Part shown: in pieces, positions 17,288 to 26,587 of the stretch
Position numbering within the stretch: position 1 is the first letter of the stretch
Layout: every line of letters starts with the position of its first letter
Assembly: GCF_900199455.1 (NCBI RefSeq)
Contig: NZ_FZQR01000008.1
Coordinates: forward strand, 1 to 64,000
Length of the DNA stretch: 64,000 nt
Origin: Mesorhizobium carmichaelinearum
Lineage (GTDB): Bacteria > Pseudomonadota > Alphaproteobacteria > Rhizobiales > Rhizobiaceae
Reading direction: 5' to 3'
Position numbers and translations under genes: made by a program
The notes under the pieces: generated by a model
What the model saw: only the letters and a program-made list of their open reading frames with translations
Database searches by the model: none
What the model was told of the DNA's origin: nothing

Positions 17288-17401
17288 CGCCTTGATCCAC
17301 GAGTGGAGAGAATAAGCGGCAAGCTAGTCGCATGATCGACAGGGTCAATTGAAAAGCTTTGATACAACGCCATCGATAATCGGAATGCGATGGAGTTCAC
17401 C

Positions 17402-18427
17402 ATGGCGCAAGACATCGACACCATCGGCATCGCGGATCTGTTCGGGCCGCCCTCGGCCGCCCGCGACCGCGCCGACGCCAGCATCATGGCCGCTGCCTCG
17501 GGAATAGGTTTCATGGCGGTCCAGGATTTTCCCGGCGACGCCTGGCTGACGCCGGACAGCCGAGCGCAATTGCTGCGCATCTTCGCCCTTCCCCAACCTG
17601 AGAAGCAGAAATTGCTGCGCTGGAATTTCGACCAGACAAAAAAGAACGTCTATCGCGGCTGGTTCCCGTTGCAGCCGACAGCCGTCTCCTACAAGGAAGG
17701 CATCGACATGGGCCCGGATATCGCTGGTGCAGCCGGCCGTTCGGCATCCGACGATCCGCTGTGCGAGCCGACGCCCTTACCGGCCGAAGGCGCCCTGCCC
17801 GGCTGGCGCGCGGCTGCGGCCGATTACTATCGCGCGATGGAGACGGTCGGCAGCGCGCTGATGCGGTCGATCGCGCGCGGTCTTGGCCTGCCGGAAGCGA
17901 TCTTCGATCCTTATTTCGAACACGGCATCTCGACGCTGCGCCTGATCCGCTACCCCCTGCGCGACGCCAATGCAGGCATCGACATCAGCGGGCCAGACTT
18001 CTCGGTGGTCCACAAGGGCGAGAGACGCACCATCATCGGCCGCGAGCATGCCGATTCCGGTTTCGTCACCTTGCTGGCACAGGACGGCGTCGAAGGCTTG
18101 CAGGCAAAAAACCTCGCCGGCGAATGGATCGACGTGCCGCCGGCCAACGGCACGCTGGCGGTCAATTTCGGCCAGTTGCTGGAACGCTGGACCGGCGGGC
18201 GTGTGCGGGCGACGCGGCACCGGGTGATTGCGCCGAAGACGGCGCGGTTTTCGATCCCGTTTTTCTATGAGCCGCGTGTCGATGCCGAGATCGCGCCCTT
18301 GCCACTGAGCGGCGCCGATCCCTTCAAGCCGTTTCTCTACGGCGACTATCTCTGGGAAGCGGCTACGAATTTCGTCGAGATGAGCGGCATCAAGCATCTC
18401 AGGCAGCCGCGCCGGGCAGCTTCCTGA
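17402..18427 (+). CDS. Isopenicillin N synthase-like 2OG-Fe(II) oxygenase
   Basis: A 341-aa non-heme iron oxygenase. The iron ligands are visible as His-x-Asp in REHADSGFV (about residues 216 and 218) and His in RATRHRV (about 273). The 2-oxoglutarate-binding Arg/Ser is in ARFSIPFFYE. The N-terminal DIOX_N-like region has the usual layout. I prefer ATG 17402, which has GGAG 6 nt upstream, over ATG 17390. Members hydroxylate small molecules; no biosynthetic neighbours reveal the substrate. Confidence 0.87.
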   Translation: MAQDIDTIGIADLFGPPSAARDRADASIMAAASGIGFMAVQDFPGDAWLTPDSRAQLLRIFALPQPEKQKLLRWNFDQTKKNVYRGWFPLQPTAVSYKEGIDMGPDIAGAAGRSASDDPLCEPTPLPAEGALPGWRAAAADYYRAMETVGSALMRSIARGLGLPEAIFDPYFEHGISTLRLIRYPLRDANAGIDISGPDFSVVHKGERRTIIGREHADSGFVTLLAQDGVEGLQAKNLAGEWIDVPPANGTLAVNFGQLLERWTGGRVRATRHRVIAPKTARFSIPFFYEPRVDAEIAPLPLSGADPFKPFLYGDYLWEAATNFVEMSGIKHLRQPRRAAS

Positions 18428-18433
18428 ACAACA

Positions 18434-18463
18434 CGCCGGCCATCTCGCAGAAGACGGCCGGCG
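18434..18463. terminator. Hairpin between convergent genes
   Basis: Arms CGCCGGCC (18434-18441) and GGCCGGCG (18456-18463) with a 14-nt loop lie between the stops of the oxygenase and the alpha/beta hydrolase. GC-rich and without a T-run, so bidirectional termination is only plausible. Confidence 0.35.
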
Positions 18464-18477
18464 GAAACGATATGCCG

Positions 18478-19434
18478 TCATTCCGTTTCGCTGACCACCT
18501 CGTCCCAGCTCTTCACCTTGGTCTCGCCGTTGAGGAACGGCAATGCGGCGGCCGTCAGTTCCGGAGCGAAGAAGACGTCGTAATGGGTGCGGTTGGGCAG
18601 GATCGCCAGGCGGTTCTGCGACAGGTTCTCGCGCATCCAGCCGGCGTCCTTCAGCCCGCCGCCGAGCATCTGGTAGAACTTGATCTCATGCTCGGGCTTG
18701 TACATGTCGCTGTCGCCATAGGCGAGCATGACCGGCATCTTCAGCTTGGAAACATCGGCCGAGAAGTCATAGTCCTGGCGCATGAAGTTGCCGAGCGCAT
18801 CGAGCAGTTTCGGAAAATCTTCCGGGTGCGGCGCGACCGCGACGTAGGATTTGTACATCGGCGTGTCCTTCATGAATTCGGCCGCCGCCGCGCTCACCTG
18901 CGCCTGCTGCGGGCGCATCTCGTCATAGAAGCCGTCGGCGGCATAGCCGGTCGAGACCAGCACGAGCCGGCGCACGGTCTCGGGATGCTGGACCGCCATG
19001 CGGAAGGCGACGCCGCCGCCCAGCGAATAGCCCATGACGTCGACCTGGCGATAGCCGAGCGCCTTGACGATAGCGGCCATGTCATCGCCGATCGCCTCCA
19101 GGCTGAACGGCCGGTCGCCGAGCGCGGTGCGGCCATGGCCTTGCAGGTCGATGCCGATGATTGTGCGGTTTTCGGCAAGCTTGGGCAGGATCGGCGCGAA
19201 CATGTCGATGGAGCCGAGACCGCCATGCAAAAGCAGCAGCGGCTCGCCCTTGCCGTAGACGGCATAGTAGTAGTTCAGGCCGTTGATCGGCAGCAGGCCG
19301 GACTTTTCCGGCTTCGGCAACGTTTTGGTCTCTGTCGTCATGGCAGGTTTTGCCTCCTCGGCATTTGTGGTGCTCGGGCAAGCGACAAGTGCTGCGACCG
19401 AAGCAAGAATGGCGAAAAACAGGGTCTTGGACAT
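18478..19434 (-). CDS. Alpha/beta hydrolase, probable lipoprotein
   Basis: A 318-aa protein. The N-terminus has a signal with lipobox ALVAC (Cys about residue 19), so it is likely membrane-anchored in the periplasm. It has an alpha/beta hydrolase core with HGGLGS (oxyanion loop), nucleophile elbow GYSLGG (Ser about 138), Asp in YGDSDM and His in RTHYDVF. The start at 19434 is the first ATG before the signal; the frame is open further upstream into the neighbouring AHSA1 gene. Substrate unknown. It is 25 bp downstream of the AHSA1 gene, so likely one transcript. Confidence 0.82.
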   Translation of the reverse strand: MSKTLFFAILASVAALVACPSTTNAEEAKPAMTTETKTLPKPEKSGLLPINGLNYYYAVYGKGEPLLLLHGGLGSIDMFAPILPKLAENRTIIGIDLQGHGRTALGDRPFSLEAIGDDMAAIVKALGYRQVDVMGYSLGGGVAFRMAVQHPETVRRLVLVSTGYAADGFYDEMRPQQAQVSAAAAEFMKDTPMYKSYVAVAPHPEDFPKLLDALGNFMRQDYDFSADVSKLKMPVMLAYGDSDMYKPEHEIKFYQMLGGGLKDAGWMRENLSQNRLAILPNRTHYDVFFAPELTAAALPFLNGETKVKSWDEVVSETE

Positions 19435-19459
19435 TTCGATCTCATCTCGAGCGCTGATG

Positions 19460-19945
19460 TCAAAGCGTCTTGGCGAGGTCTTCGAGCTGGTCGGTGCACT
19501 GGCCCCAACCCACGTGAAAACCCATCTGCTCATGCTGCTCGCGGTCGGCGACACTCCAATGCTGAACGCGCGCTACGTAGCGGGTCTTGCCGCCTCCTTC
19601 GTCCTCGAAGGTCAGCACGCCGGTCATGAACGGCTTTTCGGATGGCTCCCAAGCCTGGGTATAGGCATCGGTGAAGACGATCTTCTTGCCGGGAACCACT
19701 TCCAGGAAAACGCCGGGGTTGGGGAATTCATTGCCGTCGGGGCCGGCCATGATGACAAGGCTCGAGCCGCCGGTGCGCACATCCATTTCGGCGCGCGGCG
19801 TCGTCCACGGCTTTGGCGCGAACCACTGCGTCACCAGTTTCGGGTCGGTCCAGCAGCGATAGACGTTCTCGCGCGGCGCATCGATGATGCGGGCGACAAC
19901 CAGTTCGCGGTCGTTGGCGGGGGCGATGTCGAGCTTGGTGGTCAC
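19460..19945 (-). CDS. SRPBCC/AHSA1 family protein
   Basis: A 161-aa START-like domain: RIIDAPRENVYRCWTDPKLVTQWFAP at the N-terminus and WEPSEKPFMTGVLTFED with the closing helix GWGQCTDQLEDLA. These match the Aha1 C-terminal-like (AHSA1) family, which binds hydrophobic ligands. Function is not defined for most bacterial members. Likely co-transcribed with the hydrolase downstream. Confidence 0.87.
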   Translation of the reverse strand: MTTKLDIAPANDRELVVARIIDAPRENVYRCWTDPKLVTQWFAPKPWTTPRAEMDVRTGGSSLVIMAGPDGNEFPNPGVFLEVVPGKKIVFTDAYTQAWEPSEKPFMTGVLTFEDEGGGKTRYVARVQHWSVADREQHEQMGFHVGWGQCTDQLEDLAKTL

Positions 19946-20069
19946 GGTGGTCTCCTCGGGGTTTGATCTGGCTTCCGCCCCAAGGACGAGCCGACAGAGC
20001 GCAACCCGACATGGCCAGCGAAAAAACTCTGGAGACTATGTGCTGGGAGAACCGCGAACCGCGCTCGCG

Positions 20070-20318
20070 TCAGTGGCGCTTGGCTTGCACCAGATAGGCG
20101 TCAATCTCGGTCTCGCCGAGCCACTTGGCCGCTTCCAGCCGATGCAGGCCTTCGACGAGGATATGGCGCTTGCCGTCGTGGCGGACCTGGATCGGCGTCT
20201 TCATGCCGTTCTCCAATATGTCCTCGGCGAGATGGCGGACGGTCTCGGGGTGCAGCGTCTTCTTGCGCGCCGTCGGCACATAGATGTCGTCGACCTTGAC
20301 CTTTTGCACTCTGAGCAT
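20070..20318 (-). CDS. ParB/Srx-like N-terminal domain protein
   Basis: An 82-aa small ParB-N-type domain: KVDDIYVPTARKKTLHPETV, then ILENGMKTPIQVR and LVEGLHRLEAAKWLG. In full ParB proteins the GxxRxxA box binds and hydrolyses CTP; here GLHRLEA occupies that place. It has no DNA-binding HTH or C-terminal domain. ATG 20318 has GGGAG 5 nt upstream; the frame extends 21 codons further. Stand-alone single-domain members are common and uncharacterised. Confidence 0.75.
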   Translation of the reverse strand: MLRVQKVKVDDIYVPTARKKTLHPETVRHLAEDILENGMKTPIQVRHDGKRHILVEGLHRLEAAKWLGETEIDAYLVQAKRH

Positions 20319-20477
20319 ACTGGCTCCCACGGCGGAAAATACCGCCTCGCCTGAGATAGTCGGTTTGCTGAAGGCGGCCAAGGGCGCGGCTAACGAATAC
20401 CAGGCCTAAGGAGCCGGTTTTCCTGTCGCCGCGCATTTCGTTATTCCCTATCCGCGATCGCGGACGGAGCAATCCCC

Positions 20478-20894
20478 ATGAGCAAATCCCTCGTCACCTT
20501 TGTCGGCGTCGCGCATCCCTGGATGTGCGACGTGATGGGTCACATGAATGTGCGCCATTACGCGGCGATGTTCGACGACGCCAGTTTCCAGCTTCTTGGC
20601 CATATCGCCGGGGAGGACGGCAGCCAGGCCTCGGCACCCGGATGGGCCGATGTGCGCACCGAAATCGACTATCGCCATGAAACGAGAGCCGGATCGCTGC
20701 TGACCATCCACTCGCATGTGGTGAAGATTGGCCGCACCTCCATCACTTTCCAACAGGTGATGTCGGGGTCTCTCGACGGCATCGTCCATGCATCGAGCCG
20801 GACCACAAGCGTGCGCTTCGATCTTGCCGCGCGAGCCTCGGTGGTGCTGGACGAGCCGATGCGCGGCCGTGCGGCGGCCTACCTCGTCGAATAG
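20478..20894 (+). CDS. Acyl-CoA thioesterase-like (4HBT hot-dog) protein
   Basis: A 138-aa single hot-dog domain with the 4HBT signature CDVMGHMNVRHYAAMFDDA (Asp about residue 17, HMN) and the later ETRAGSLLTIHSHVVKIGRTS. Related to 4-hydroxybenzoyl-CoA thioesterases, hydrolysing an acyl-CoA in the cytoplasm; substrate not predictable. Convergent with the LysR gene. Confidence 0.82.
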   Translation: MSKSLVTFVGVAHPWMCDVMGHMNVRHYAAMFDDASFQLLGHIAGEDGSQASAPGWADVRTEIDYRHETRAGSLLTIHSHVVKIGRTSITFQQVMSGSLDGIVHASSRTTSVRFDLAARASVVLDEPMRGRAAAYLVE

Positions 20895-20909
20895 ATCGGC
20901 TTCCGCTGT

Positions 20910-21869
20910 TCAGCCATTGTAGATGCGCTCCTCGAACGGCGTCTCGGCGATCAGCGCCTGCAGCCCAGACAGCAGTGCCTTCTCGGCGCGATTCATCGCC
21001 TTGTCGGGATTGGTGAGCAGGAAGATGTCGATGGCCGGCGGCGCGTCGTAGGGCGGCAGCCGCCACAGCGCGCCGTCAGCCACGTCGCGTTGCGCCACAT
21101 GCAGCGGCAGCGGGCCGATGCCGAGCCCGGCAACGATCATGCGCCGCACCTCCTCCAGGCTGGAGGACACGCCGACGACATCGGCATTCAGCCGGGCCTC
21201 GCTGCGCAGCAACGCCACTGGGCGCAACGCGTCCGAAATATGGTCGGTCTGGAAGGAGACCGAGGGTTCGCCCTTCAGATCTGCCAGCGTCAGTCCGGTC
21301 TTTCCGTAAAGCCTGTGCTGCGGACCGCAGAAGAAGCCGAAGAATTCGCGATAGACCATCGCATAGTCCAGCGCCGGGTCGCGCTGGCTGACGAGGCAGA
21401 TGCCGAAGGAGGCACGACGTTCCCGCACCTGCTTGGCGACTTCGGTGCTTGCCGAAACCGAAATGGTGATGCTGGCGCGCGGGTAGTTGCGATGAAACTC
21501 CGCCAACGCCCGATCGAACAGCGGCGAGACGACATGGCTCGCGGTGGCGATCATGACGTGGCCTGTAACGTCGTCGCTGATTCCCCGCATCAACAGTGGC
21601 AGCTGCGATATCGAGCCGAAGACCTCGACGCTCTGCTCATAAATCAGCCGCCCGACTTCGGTGAGTTCGAAGCGTGTCGCGTCTCGCTCGACCAGCCGCC
21701 GGCCAACCCGGTCCTCCAGGCGCCGCAAGGCGTTGCTGACGCTGGGTTGCTTGAGGTTGAGGCGCTCGGCGGCACGGGTGATGCTCTTCACTTCCGCGAT
21801 GACGATGAACGTCCGCAGAAGGTTCCAGTCGAGGTCCCAGACCAGGCGTTCGGGGCGCGGCAAAGCCAT
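20910..21869 (-). CDS. LysR-type regulator of the adjacent uptake/catabolic cluster
   Basis: A 319-aa LTTR with HTH SITRAAERLNLKQPSVSNAL near residues 30-50 and a LysR_substrate domain. It is divergently transcribed from the ABC transporter/amidase/aminotransferase/BKACE cluster across a 137-bp gap, the classic position for a LysR activator of that operon. The inducer is probably the transported compound or a metabolite of it, which is inference. Confidence 0.88.
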   Translation of the reverse strand: MALPRPERLVWDLDWNLLRTFIVIAEVKSITRAAERLNLKQPSVSNALRRLEDRVGRRLVERDATRFELTEVGRLIYEQSVEVFGSISQLPLLMRGISDDVTGHVMIATASHVVSPLFDRALAEFHRNYPRASITISVSASTEVAKQVRERRASFGICLVSQRDPALDYAMVYREFFGFFCGPQHRLYGKTGLTLADLKGEPSVSFQTDHISDALRPVALLRSEARLNADVVGVSSSLEEVRRMIVAGLGIGPLPLHVAQRDVADGALWRLPPYDAPPAIDIFLLTNPDKAMNRAEKALLSGLQALIAETPFEERIYNG

Positions 21870-22006
21870 TCCTGAAATCTATGCTCCCTATTCCCATTAT
21901 CTATTTGCGCAATGCTGGCGCAAAGGCAATCCTTGACCTCAGGAGAGCGCCCCAACGCCTCCCAAGAACAAGCCTTCGCGCTCCATCCAGAGGACCAGGA
22001 ATTCAG

Positions 22007-22788
22007 ATGAACAAAGTATTTTCCAGCATTGCGGTCGCGACGCTGCTGCTCGCGTCGGCCTTCACCAGCGTTTCAGCGCAGGCCGACGATCTCGAAAAGA
22101 TCAAGGCGGCGGGCGAACTGAAGATTTCCATGAGCGGGCAGTATCCGCCGTTCAACTTCGTCAACGACCAGAACGAGGTCGTCGGCTTCGACGCCGATAT
22201 CGGCAAGGCCATTGCCGAGCGCATCGGCGTCAAGGGCACCATCATCACCACGGCCTGGGACGGCATCATCGCCGGGCTGCTGGCCAACAAATACAACACC
22301 GTGGTCGGCTCGATGACGATCACCCCGAGCGCGAGAAAGTGGTCGATTTCGTCGGCCCCTACTACCACGCCGGCCGCGCGGTTTTCGTGAACCAGGATTC
22401 CAAGGTGCAGAGCCTGGACGAGCTCAAGGGCAAGACCCTCGGCGTGACGCTCGGCGAGACGCATGAAAAGTGGGCGCGCGAACAGGGCGGCTGGGATGTC
22501 CGTACCTACAAGGGCCTGCCGGAATTGCTGCTGGAGCTGAAGGCCGGCCGCGTCGACGCCATTGTCGTCGACAACATCCCGGTCATGGTCGCCGTCAAGG
22601 AAACCGGAGAGAAGGTCCGCAAGCTCGACACGCCTGATATCGAGGGCGGCAGCGTCGCCATCGGCATCGCCATCCGCAAGGACAATCCGGAGCTCAAGGC
22701 CGCCATGCAGAAGGCGCTGGACGGCATGATGGCCGATGGCACCTACGAAAAGATCTCCAAGCAATGGGTCGGCAGCGACATCCGCTAA
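22007..22788 (+). pseudogene. Polar amino-acid ABC transporter substrate-binding protein, frameshifted
   Basis: A family-3 (PBP2/HisJ-type) solute-binding protein with a signal peptide (VATLLLASAFTSVSAQA). The first frame reads normally to VGSMTIT near 22322 and then shifts; the second half (VDFVGPYYHAGRAVF to the stop at 22788) continues in the +1 frame. The run of four C at 22323-22326 restores the family sequence TPEREKVVDF if one C is added, so a single C has been lost. Either the gene is inactive or this is a sequencing error. The permeases and ATPase downstream are intact. Confidence 0.85.
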
Positions 22789-22853
22789 TTTCCTGAGGCC
22801 TCGGGCGAGGCAAATTCGCCTGAGGCCACACGCCATTTCTGCCGGGCTGATCC

Positions 22854-23501
22854 ATGGACTTCTCCTTGATGCTGCGCGTCTTCCCCTTCTTCGTGGAGGC
22901 CGCGCTGGTGACGCTGGAACTGACGGCGCTGGCCCTGCTTCTGGGGCTGGCCGCAGCAGCACTGGCCGCGGCCGGCAGGATGTCGAGGTCCGCGATCCTG
23001 CGCGCTGTCGGCACGGCCTATGTCAGCCTGTTTCGCGGCACGCCCTGCCTGATCCAGCTCTTCGTGCTCTATTTCGGCGGCCCGCAGATCGGCATCAATC
23101 TGGATCCGTTCGCCGCGGGCGTGATTGGGCTCGGTCTCAACATCGGCGCCTATATGGCAGAATCGATCCGTGGCGCTGTGGTTGCGGTCGACCGGGGCCA
23201 GACAGAGGCTGCCCGCACCATCGGCTTCAGCCGTTTCCAGACCCTTCGAAAGGTCGTGCTGCCGCAGGCCGCCAGGCTGATGATTCGTCCACTCGGCGTC
23301 AACACGGTTGCCTTGCTGAAGGGTTCGGCACTGGTGTCCACCATCTCGGTGGTGGAGCTGACCTATACCGCCCAGCGTTTCATCGGCTCCACCTACAAGC
23401 CGTTCGAGATCTTCGGCGTTGCGGCCCTGCTCTACATGGTCATGGTCTACGCCGTCGCCCGCCTCGTCGACATGCTCGACCGGCGCTTCGCCATCGTCTG
23501 A
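22854..23501 (+). CDS. Amino-acid-type ABC transporter permease (HisM/HisQ family)
   Basis: A 215-aa inner-membrane permease with five or so membrane segments, N-terminal VEAALVTLELTALALLLGLA. The cytoplasmic EAA loop is ESIRGAVVAVDRGQTEAARTIGFSRFQ, followed by IRPLGVNTVALLKGSALVS, typical of polar amino acid permeases. Paired with the next permease as a heterodimer. Starts 65 bp after the binding-protein gene. Confidence 0.92.
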   Translation: MDFSLMLRVFPFFVEAALVTLELTALALLLGLAAAALAAAGRMSRSAILRAVGTAYVSLFRGTPCLIQLFVLYFGGPQIGINLDPFAAGVIGLGLNIGAYMAESIRGAVVAVDRGQTEAARTIGFSRFQTLRKVVLPQAARLMIRPLGVNTVALLKGSALVSTISVVELTYTAQRFIGSTYKPFEIFGVAALLYMVMVYAVARLVDMLDRRFAIV

Positions 23502-23513
23502 CGGGAGAGCACG

Positions 23514-24173
23514 ATGCAAGGTTTGGATTTCGCCGTCATTGCGCCCTATTGGGATCTGCTGTTGATAGGCGCCTGGTGGACCGCCGTGCTGACCGTCTCA
23601 GCGGGCGTGCTGAGTTTTGTCTTCGGCATTCTGTTTGCCGTCACCGTGCTCTATGCGCCGGCGATCCTTGCCTATCCCGTTCGCGCCTTCATGTGGCTGT
23701 TCATGGGCACGCCGCTGCTGCTGCAGCTGTTCCTGATCTATTTCGGCCTGGTGCAGATCGGCATCGACATCCCAGCCCTTGCCGCCGGCATCGTCGGGCT
23801 TGGGATGCACTTTGCCGTCTACAATGCCGATGTCATCCGAGCGGGCATCGTCGCGGTCGATGTCGGTCAGACGGAAGGCGCACGCAGCATCGGCTTCGGC
23901 AAGTGGCAGACGCTGCGCTACGTCGTCATCCCGCAGGCCATCCGCAACACCGCGCCGCCGATCGGCAGCAATGTGATCGCGCTGTTGAAGGAATCTTCCA
24001 TCGTCTCGGTCATCGGCATCGCCGAACTGGTCCATTCGGCGCAGTTGGCGATCAGCGAAACTTTCCGCCCCTTCGAATTCTACATCACGGCCGCCGCGCT
24101 CTACTACATCCTGAACCTTGTGCTCGAAGCGGCCTTGCATCGGTTTGAACGACATGTGGAGGTTTCCCGATGA
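23514..24173 (+). CDS. Amino-acid-type ABC transporter permease (HisM/HisQ family)
   Basis: A 219-aa partner permease. The EAA loop is DVIRAGIVAVDVGQTEGARSIGFGKWQ, followed by IGSNVIALLKESSIVSVI. Its stop overlaps the ATPase start by 4 bp (ATGA), so the genes are translationally coupled. Together with the ATPase it forms a polar amino acid or opine-like importer; specificity depends on the binding protein. Confidence 0.92.
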   Translation: MQGLDFAVIAPYWDLLLIGAWWTAVLTVSAGVLSFVFGILFAVTVLYAPAILAYPVRAFMWLFMGTPLLLQLFLIYFGLVQIGIDIPALAAGIVGLGMHFAVYNADVIRAGIVAVDVGQTEGARSIGFGKWQTLRYVVIPQAIRNTAPPIGSNVIALLKESSIVSVIGIAELVHSAQLAISETFRPFEFYITAAALYYILNLVLEAALHRFERHVEVSR

Positions 24174-24934
24174 GCACGCAGCGGCCAATGGTCGAGGTCC
24201 GCGGCGCACGCAAATCCTTCGGCGCCGTCGAGGTGCTGAAGGGCATAGATTTGTCGGTCGAACGTGGGCAGATCGTGGCGATCATCGGGCCGAGCGGCTC
24301 GGGCAAGAGCACGCTGCTGCGCTCGATCAACCATCTCGAGACGTTGAACGGCGGCGAAGTCTGGCTGGACGGCGTGCAGGTCAACCAACCGCTGAACGGC
24401 CAAGCTTTCGAACGGCACATCAACAAGGTGCGCCAGCAGATGGGCATGGTGTTCCAGCACTTCAATCTGTTCCCGCACCTGACCGTGATCGAGAACATCA
24501 CGATGGGGCCGGTGATCCTCAAGGGCATGGCGAAAGCCGAGGCCCGGGCGTTGGCTCATGGCCTCTTGTCCAAGGTCGGGCTCGCCGACAAGATCGACGC
24601 CTATCCCTCGCGGCTTTCGGGCGGCCAGAAGCAACGCGTGGCGATTGCTCGTGCGCTGGCCATGCAGCCCAAGGTGATGCTGTTCGACGAAGCCACCTCG
24701 GCGCTCGATCCGGAACTGGTCGACGAGGTCAACGCGGTAATGAAACAGCTTGCCGCCGAACACATGACCATGCTCATCGTAACGCATGAGATGCGCTTTG
24801 CCGGCGAGGTGGCAGACAGGGTGCTGTTCATGGATGGCGGCGTGGTCGTCGAGGAAGGCCCGCCGGCCGACATTTTCCGCGCGCCGCAGAAGGAGCGCAC
24901 CCGCAGCTTCCTCAAGAAATATCTTTCCGCCTGA
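24170..24934 (+). CDS. Amino-acid ABC transporter ATP-binding protein
   Basis: A 254-aa ATPase of the HisP/GlnQ group. Walker A GPSGSGKST at residues 40-48, Q-loop VFQHFNLFPH about 95-104, signature LSGGQKQR at 149-156, Walker B VMLFDEATSALD about 169-180, and switch His in IVTHEM. Energises the two permeases encoded just upstream. Followed after 5 bp by the amidase-like gene, so transport and catabolism are probably in one operon. Confidence 0.95.
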   Translation: MSTQRPMVEVRGARKSFGAVEVLKGIDLSVERGQIVAIIGPSGSGKSTLLRSINHLETLNGGEVWLDGVQVNQPLNGQAFERHINKVRQQMGMVFQHFNLFPHLTVIENITMGPVILKGMAKAEARALAHGLLSKVGLADKIDAYPSRLSGGQKQRVAIARALAMQPKVMLFDEATSALDPELVDEVNAVMKQLAAEHMTMLIVTHEMRFAGEVADRVLFMDGGVVVEEGPPADIFRAPQKERTRSFLKKYLSA

Positions 24935-24939
24935 GTACA

Positions 24940-26586
24940 ATGATGACCAGATTGCCCACGGAATTCCCCGATTTCGGACTGACGGACGACCAGCGCCGCC
25001 ACGCGGTGCGCGGCCACTATTACGAATGGCCAGGCATGGATGGCGAGCGCGGCGAGATCTGGTGTTACTCCGACCGCTTTTCCTATCGCGCCGGCGAGAC
25101 AGTGACGCTGCATGTCAGTTCGACGACTCCGTCCTTCAGTATGACGATTATCCGCGACGGCGGCACCGAGACCAAAGTGTTCGAGAAATCGGGCATCGCG
25201 GCGTGTTGGCAGGACACTTCAGACCAATGTTCCGCCGAGGGTTGCGGCTGGGAAGCCGCCTTCGAATTCCGTGTCGAGAGCGACTGGCCGTCCGGTGCCT
25301 ATCGGATAACGCTGACTGCCGTTGGCCATGACGGCAAGCCGATCCACAGCCACCACCTTTTCATCGTCTCTCCTCAACCGGGCAAGAAGCCTGGCCGTGT
25401 GCTGCAGGTGGCGGCGACGGGGACCTGGCTTGCCTACAACACCTGGGGCGGCTCCAACCACTATCAGGGCATCACCGGGCCGGACCGCAACCAGTACTCG
25501 CCGATCGTCTCGACGCAGCGCCCCTGGTGCCGTGGCTTCGTCGTGCTGCCAAAAGATGCGCCGCGCGTGCCGTTGGAGGTCGCCGTCCCACCGAAGACGG
25601 TGCCGCGCTATCCGCATATGGAATGGGCGCTGGCTACCGGCCATTCGAAGAAATACGCCTCGTCCGGTTGGGCGAGCTATGACAGCCACTTCTTCCGGTT
25701 CGCCGAACGGGCCGGCTATGCCGTCGATCTCGCCAGCCAACACGACCTGCATTTTTCGCCCGACATTCTCGACGGCTATGACTGCGCCGTCTTCGTCGGC
25801 CACGACGAATACTGGACCTGGGAAATGCGCGACGCGGTCGACAGCTACGTCGAACGCGGTGGCCATGCAGCGCGCTTTGCCGGCAATTTCATGTGGCAGA
25901 CACGGCTGGAAGACGAGGGCCGCCGGCAGGTCTGCTACAAATACCGCGCGCGCAAGGAGGATCCCGCCTATCTCCAAGGCGGCGACGTCACCCGCGCCAC
26001 CAATTCGTGGGAGGCGCCGGAGATCGGCCGGCCCGGTTCAGCAACCTTCGGCCTCAACGCGACACGCGGCGTCTATGCCGGCTGGGGCGGCTGCGCGCCA
26101 CGCGGCGTGCGTGGTTTTCCGGTCTACCGGCCGGAGCACTGGGCCTTTGCCGGCACCGGCATCTACTATGGCGACCTGCTGGGTGCCGACAGCCATGTCT
26201 ATGGGTATGAAGTCGACGGGCTCGACTTCGAGATCCGCGGCGGCCTGCCCTACCCCACCGCAACCAGCGGCGCGCCGGAAGGCTTGCAGGTTCTCGCCGT
26301 CGGCATGGCATCCCAAGTCGAGGAAAGTGCCGACATTCCGATCGAGGACCAGTTCCTCACCGACGAGGATGGCCGCTTCACCGCCGAGACTTTGTTCGGC
26401 GAGGCGAGCGACGCCAATCTCGAAAAAGTCAAACGCGGCAACGGCATGATCGTCAACTTCCCGCGCGGCAAGGGCGAAGTCTTCCATGCCGGAAGCTGCG
26501 AATGGGTGGCCGGCCTGCTAAGACAAGACCCGATGGTCGAACGCGTCACCCAGAATGTCCTTGATCGCTACCTTGGAAAGTCCTGA
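24940..26586 (+). CDS. N,N-dimethylformamidase beta-subunit-like protein
   Basis: A 548-aa protein. The central and C-terminal region resembles the large subunit of N,N-dimethylformamidase: TGTWLAYNTWGGSNHYQG, then DYDCAVFVGHDEYWTWEMRD-type text near 25780-25830 and GNFMWQTRLE. The N-terminal part (about 40-140) looks like a beta-sandwich (FSYRAGETVTLHVSST). The characterised enzyme is an iron amidohydrolase with two Tyr and one Glu as ligands, and it has a small alpha subunit. No small-subunit gene is adjacent, so this may work alone or on a different amide. Sits between the transporter and the aminotransferase, which suggests hydrolysis of an imported C-N compound. Confidence 0.75.
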   Translation: MMTRLPTEFPDFGLTDDQRRHAVRGHYYEWPGMDGERGEIWCYSDRFSYRAGETVTLHVSSTTPSFSMTIIRDGGTETKVFEKSGIAACWQDTSDQCSAEGCGWEAAFEFRVESDWPSGAYRITLTAVGHDGKPIHSHHLFIVSPQPGKKPGRVLQVAATGTWLAYNTWGGSNHYQGITGPDRNQYSPIVSTQRPWCRGFVVLPKDAPRVPLEVAVPPKTVPRYPHMEWALATGHSKKYASSGWASYDSHFFRFAERAGYAVDLASQHDLHFSPDILDGYDCAVFVGHDEYWTWEMRDAVDSYVERGGHAARFAGNFMWQTRLEDEGRRQVCYKYRARKEDPAYLQGGDVTRATNSWEAPEIGRPGSATFGLNATRGVYAGWGGCAPRGVRGFPVYRPEHWAFAGTGIYYGDLLGADSHVYGYEVDGLDFEIRGGLPYPTATSGAPEGLQVLAVGMASQVEESADIPIEDQFLTDEDGRFTAETLFGEASDANLEKVKRGNGMIVNFPRGKGEVFHAGSCEWVAGLLRQDPMVERVTQNVLDRYLGKS

Positions 26587-26587
26587 C

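Noticed and set aside
22736..24148. A 470-codon plus-strand frame through the two permease genes
   Set aside because: Out of frame with two permeases that carry intact EAA loops; the translation is Arg/His/Cys-rich low-quality sequence.
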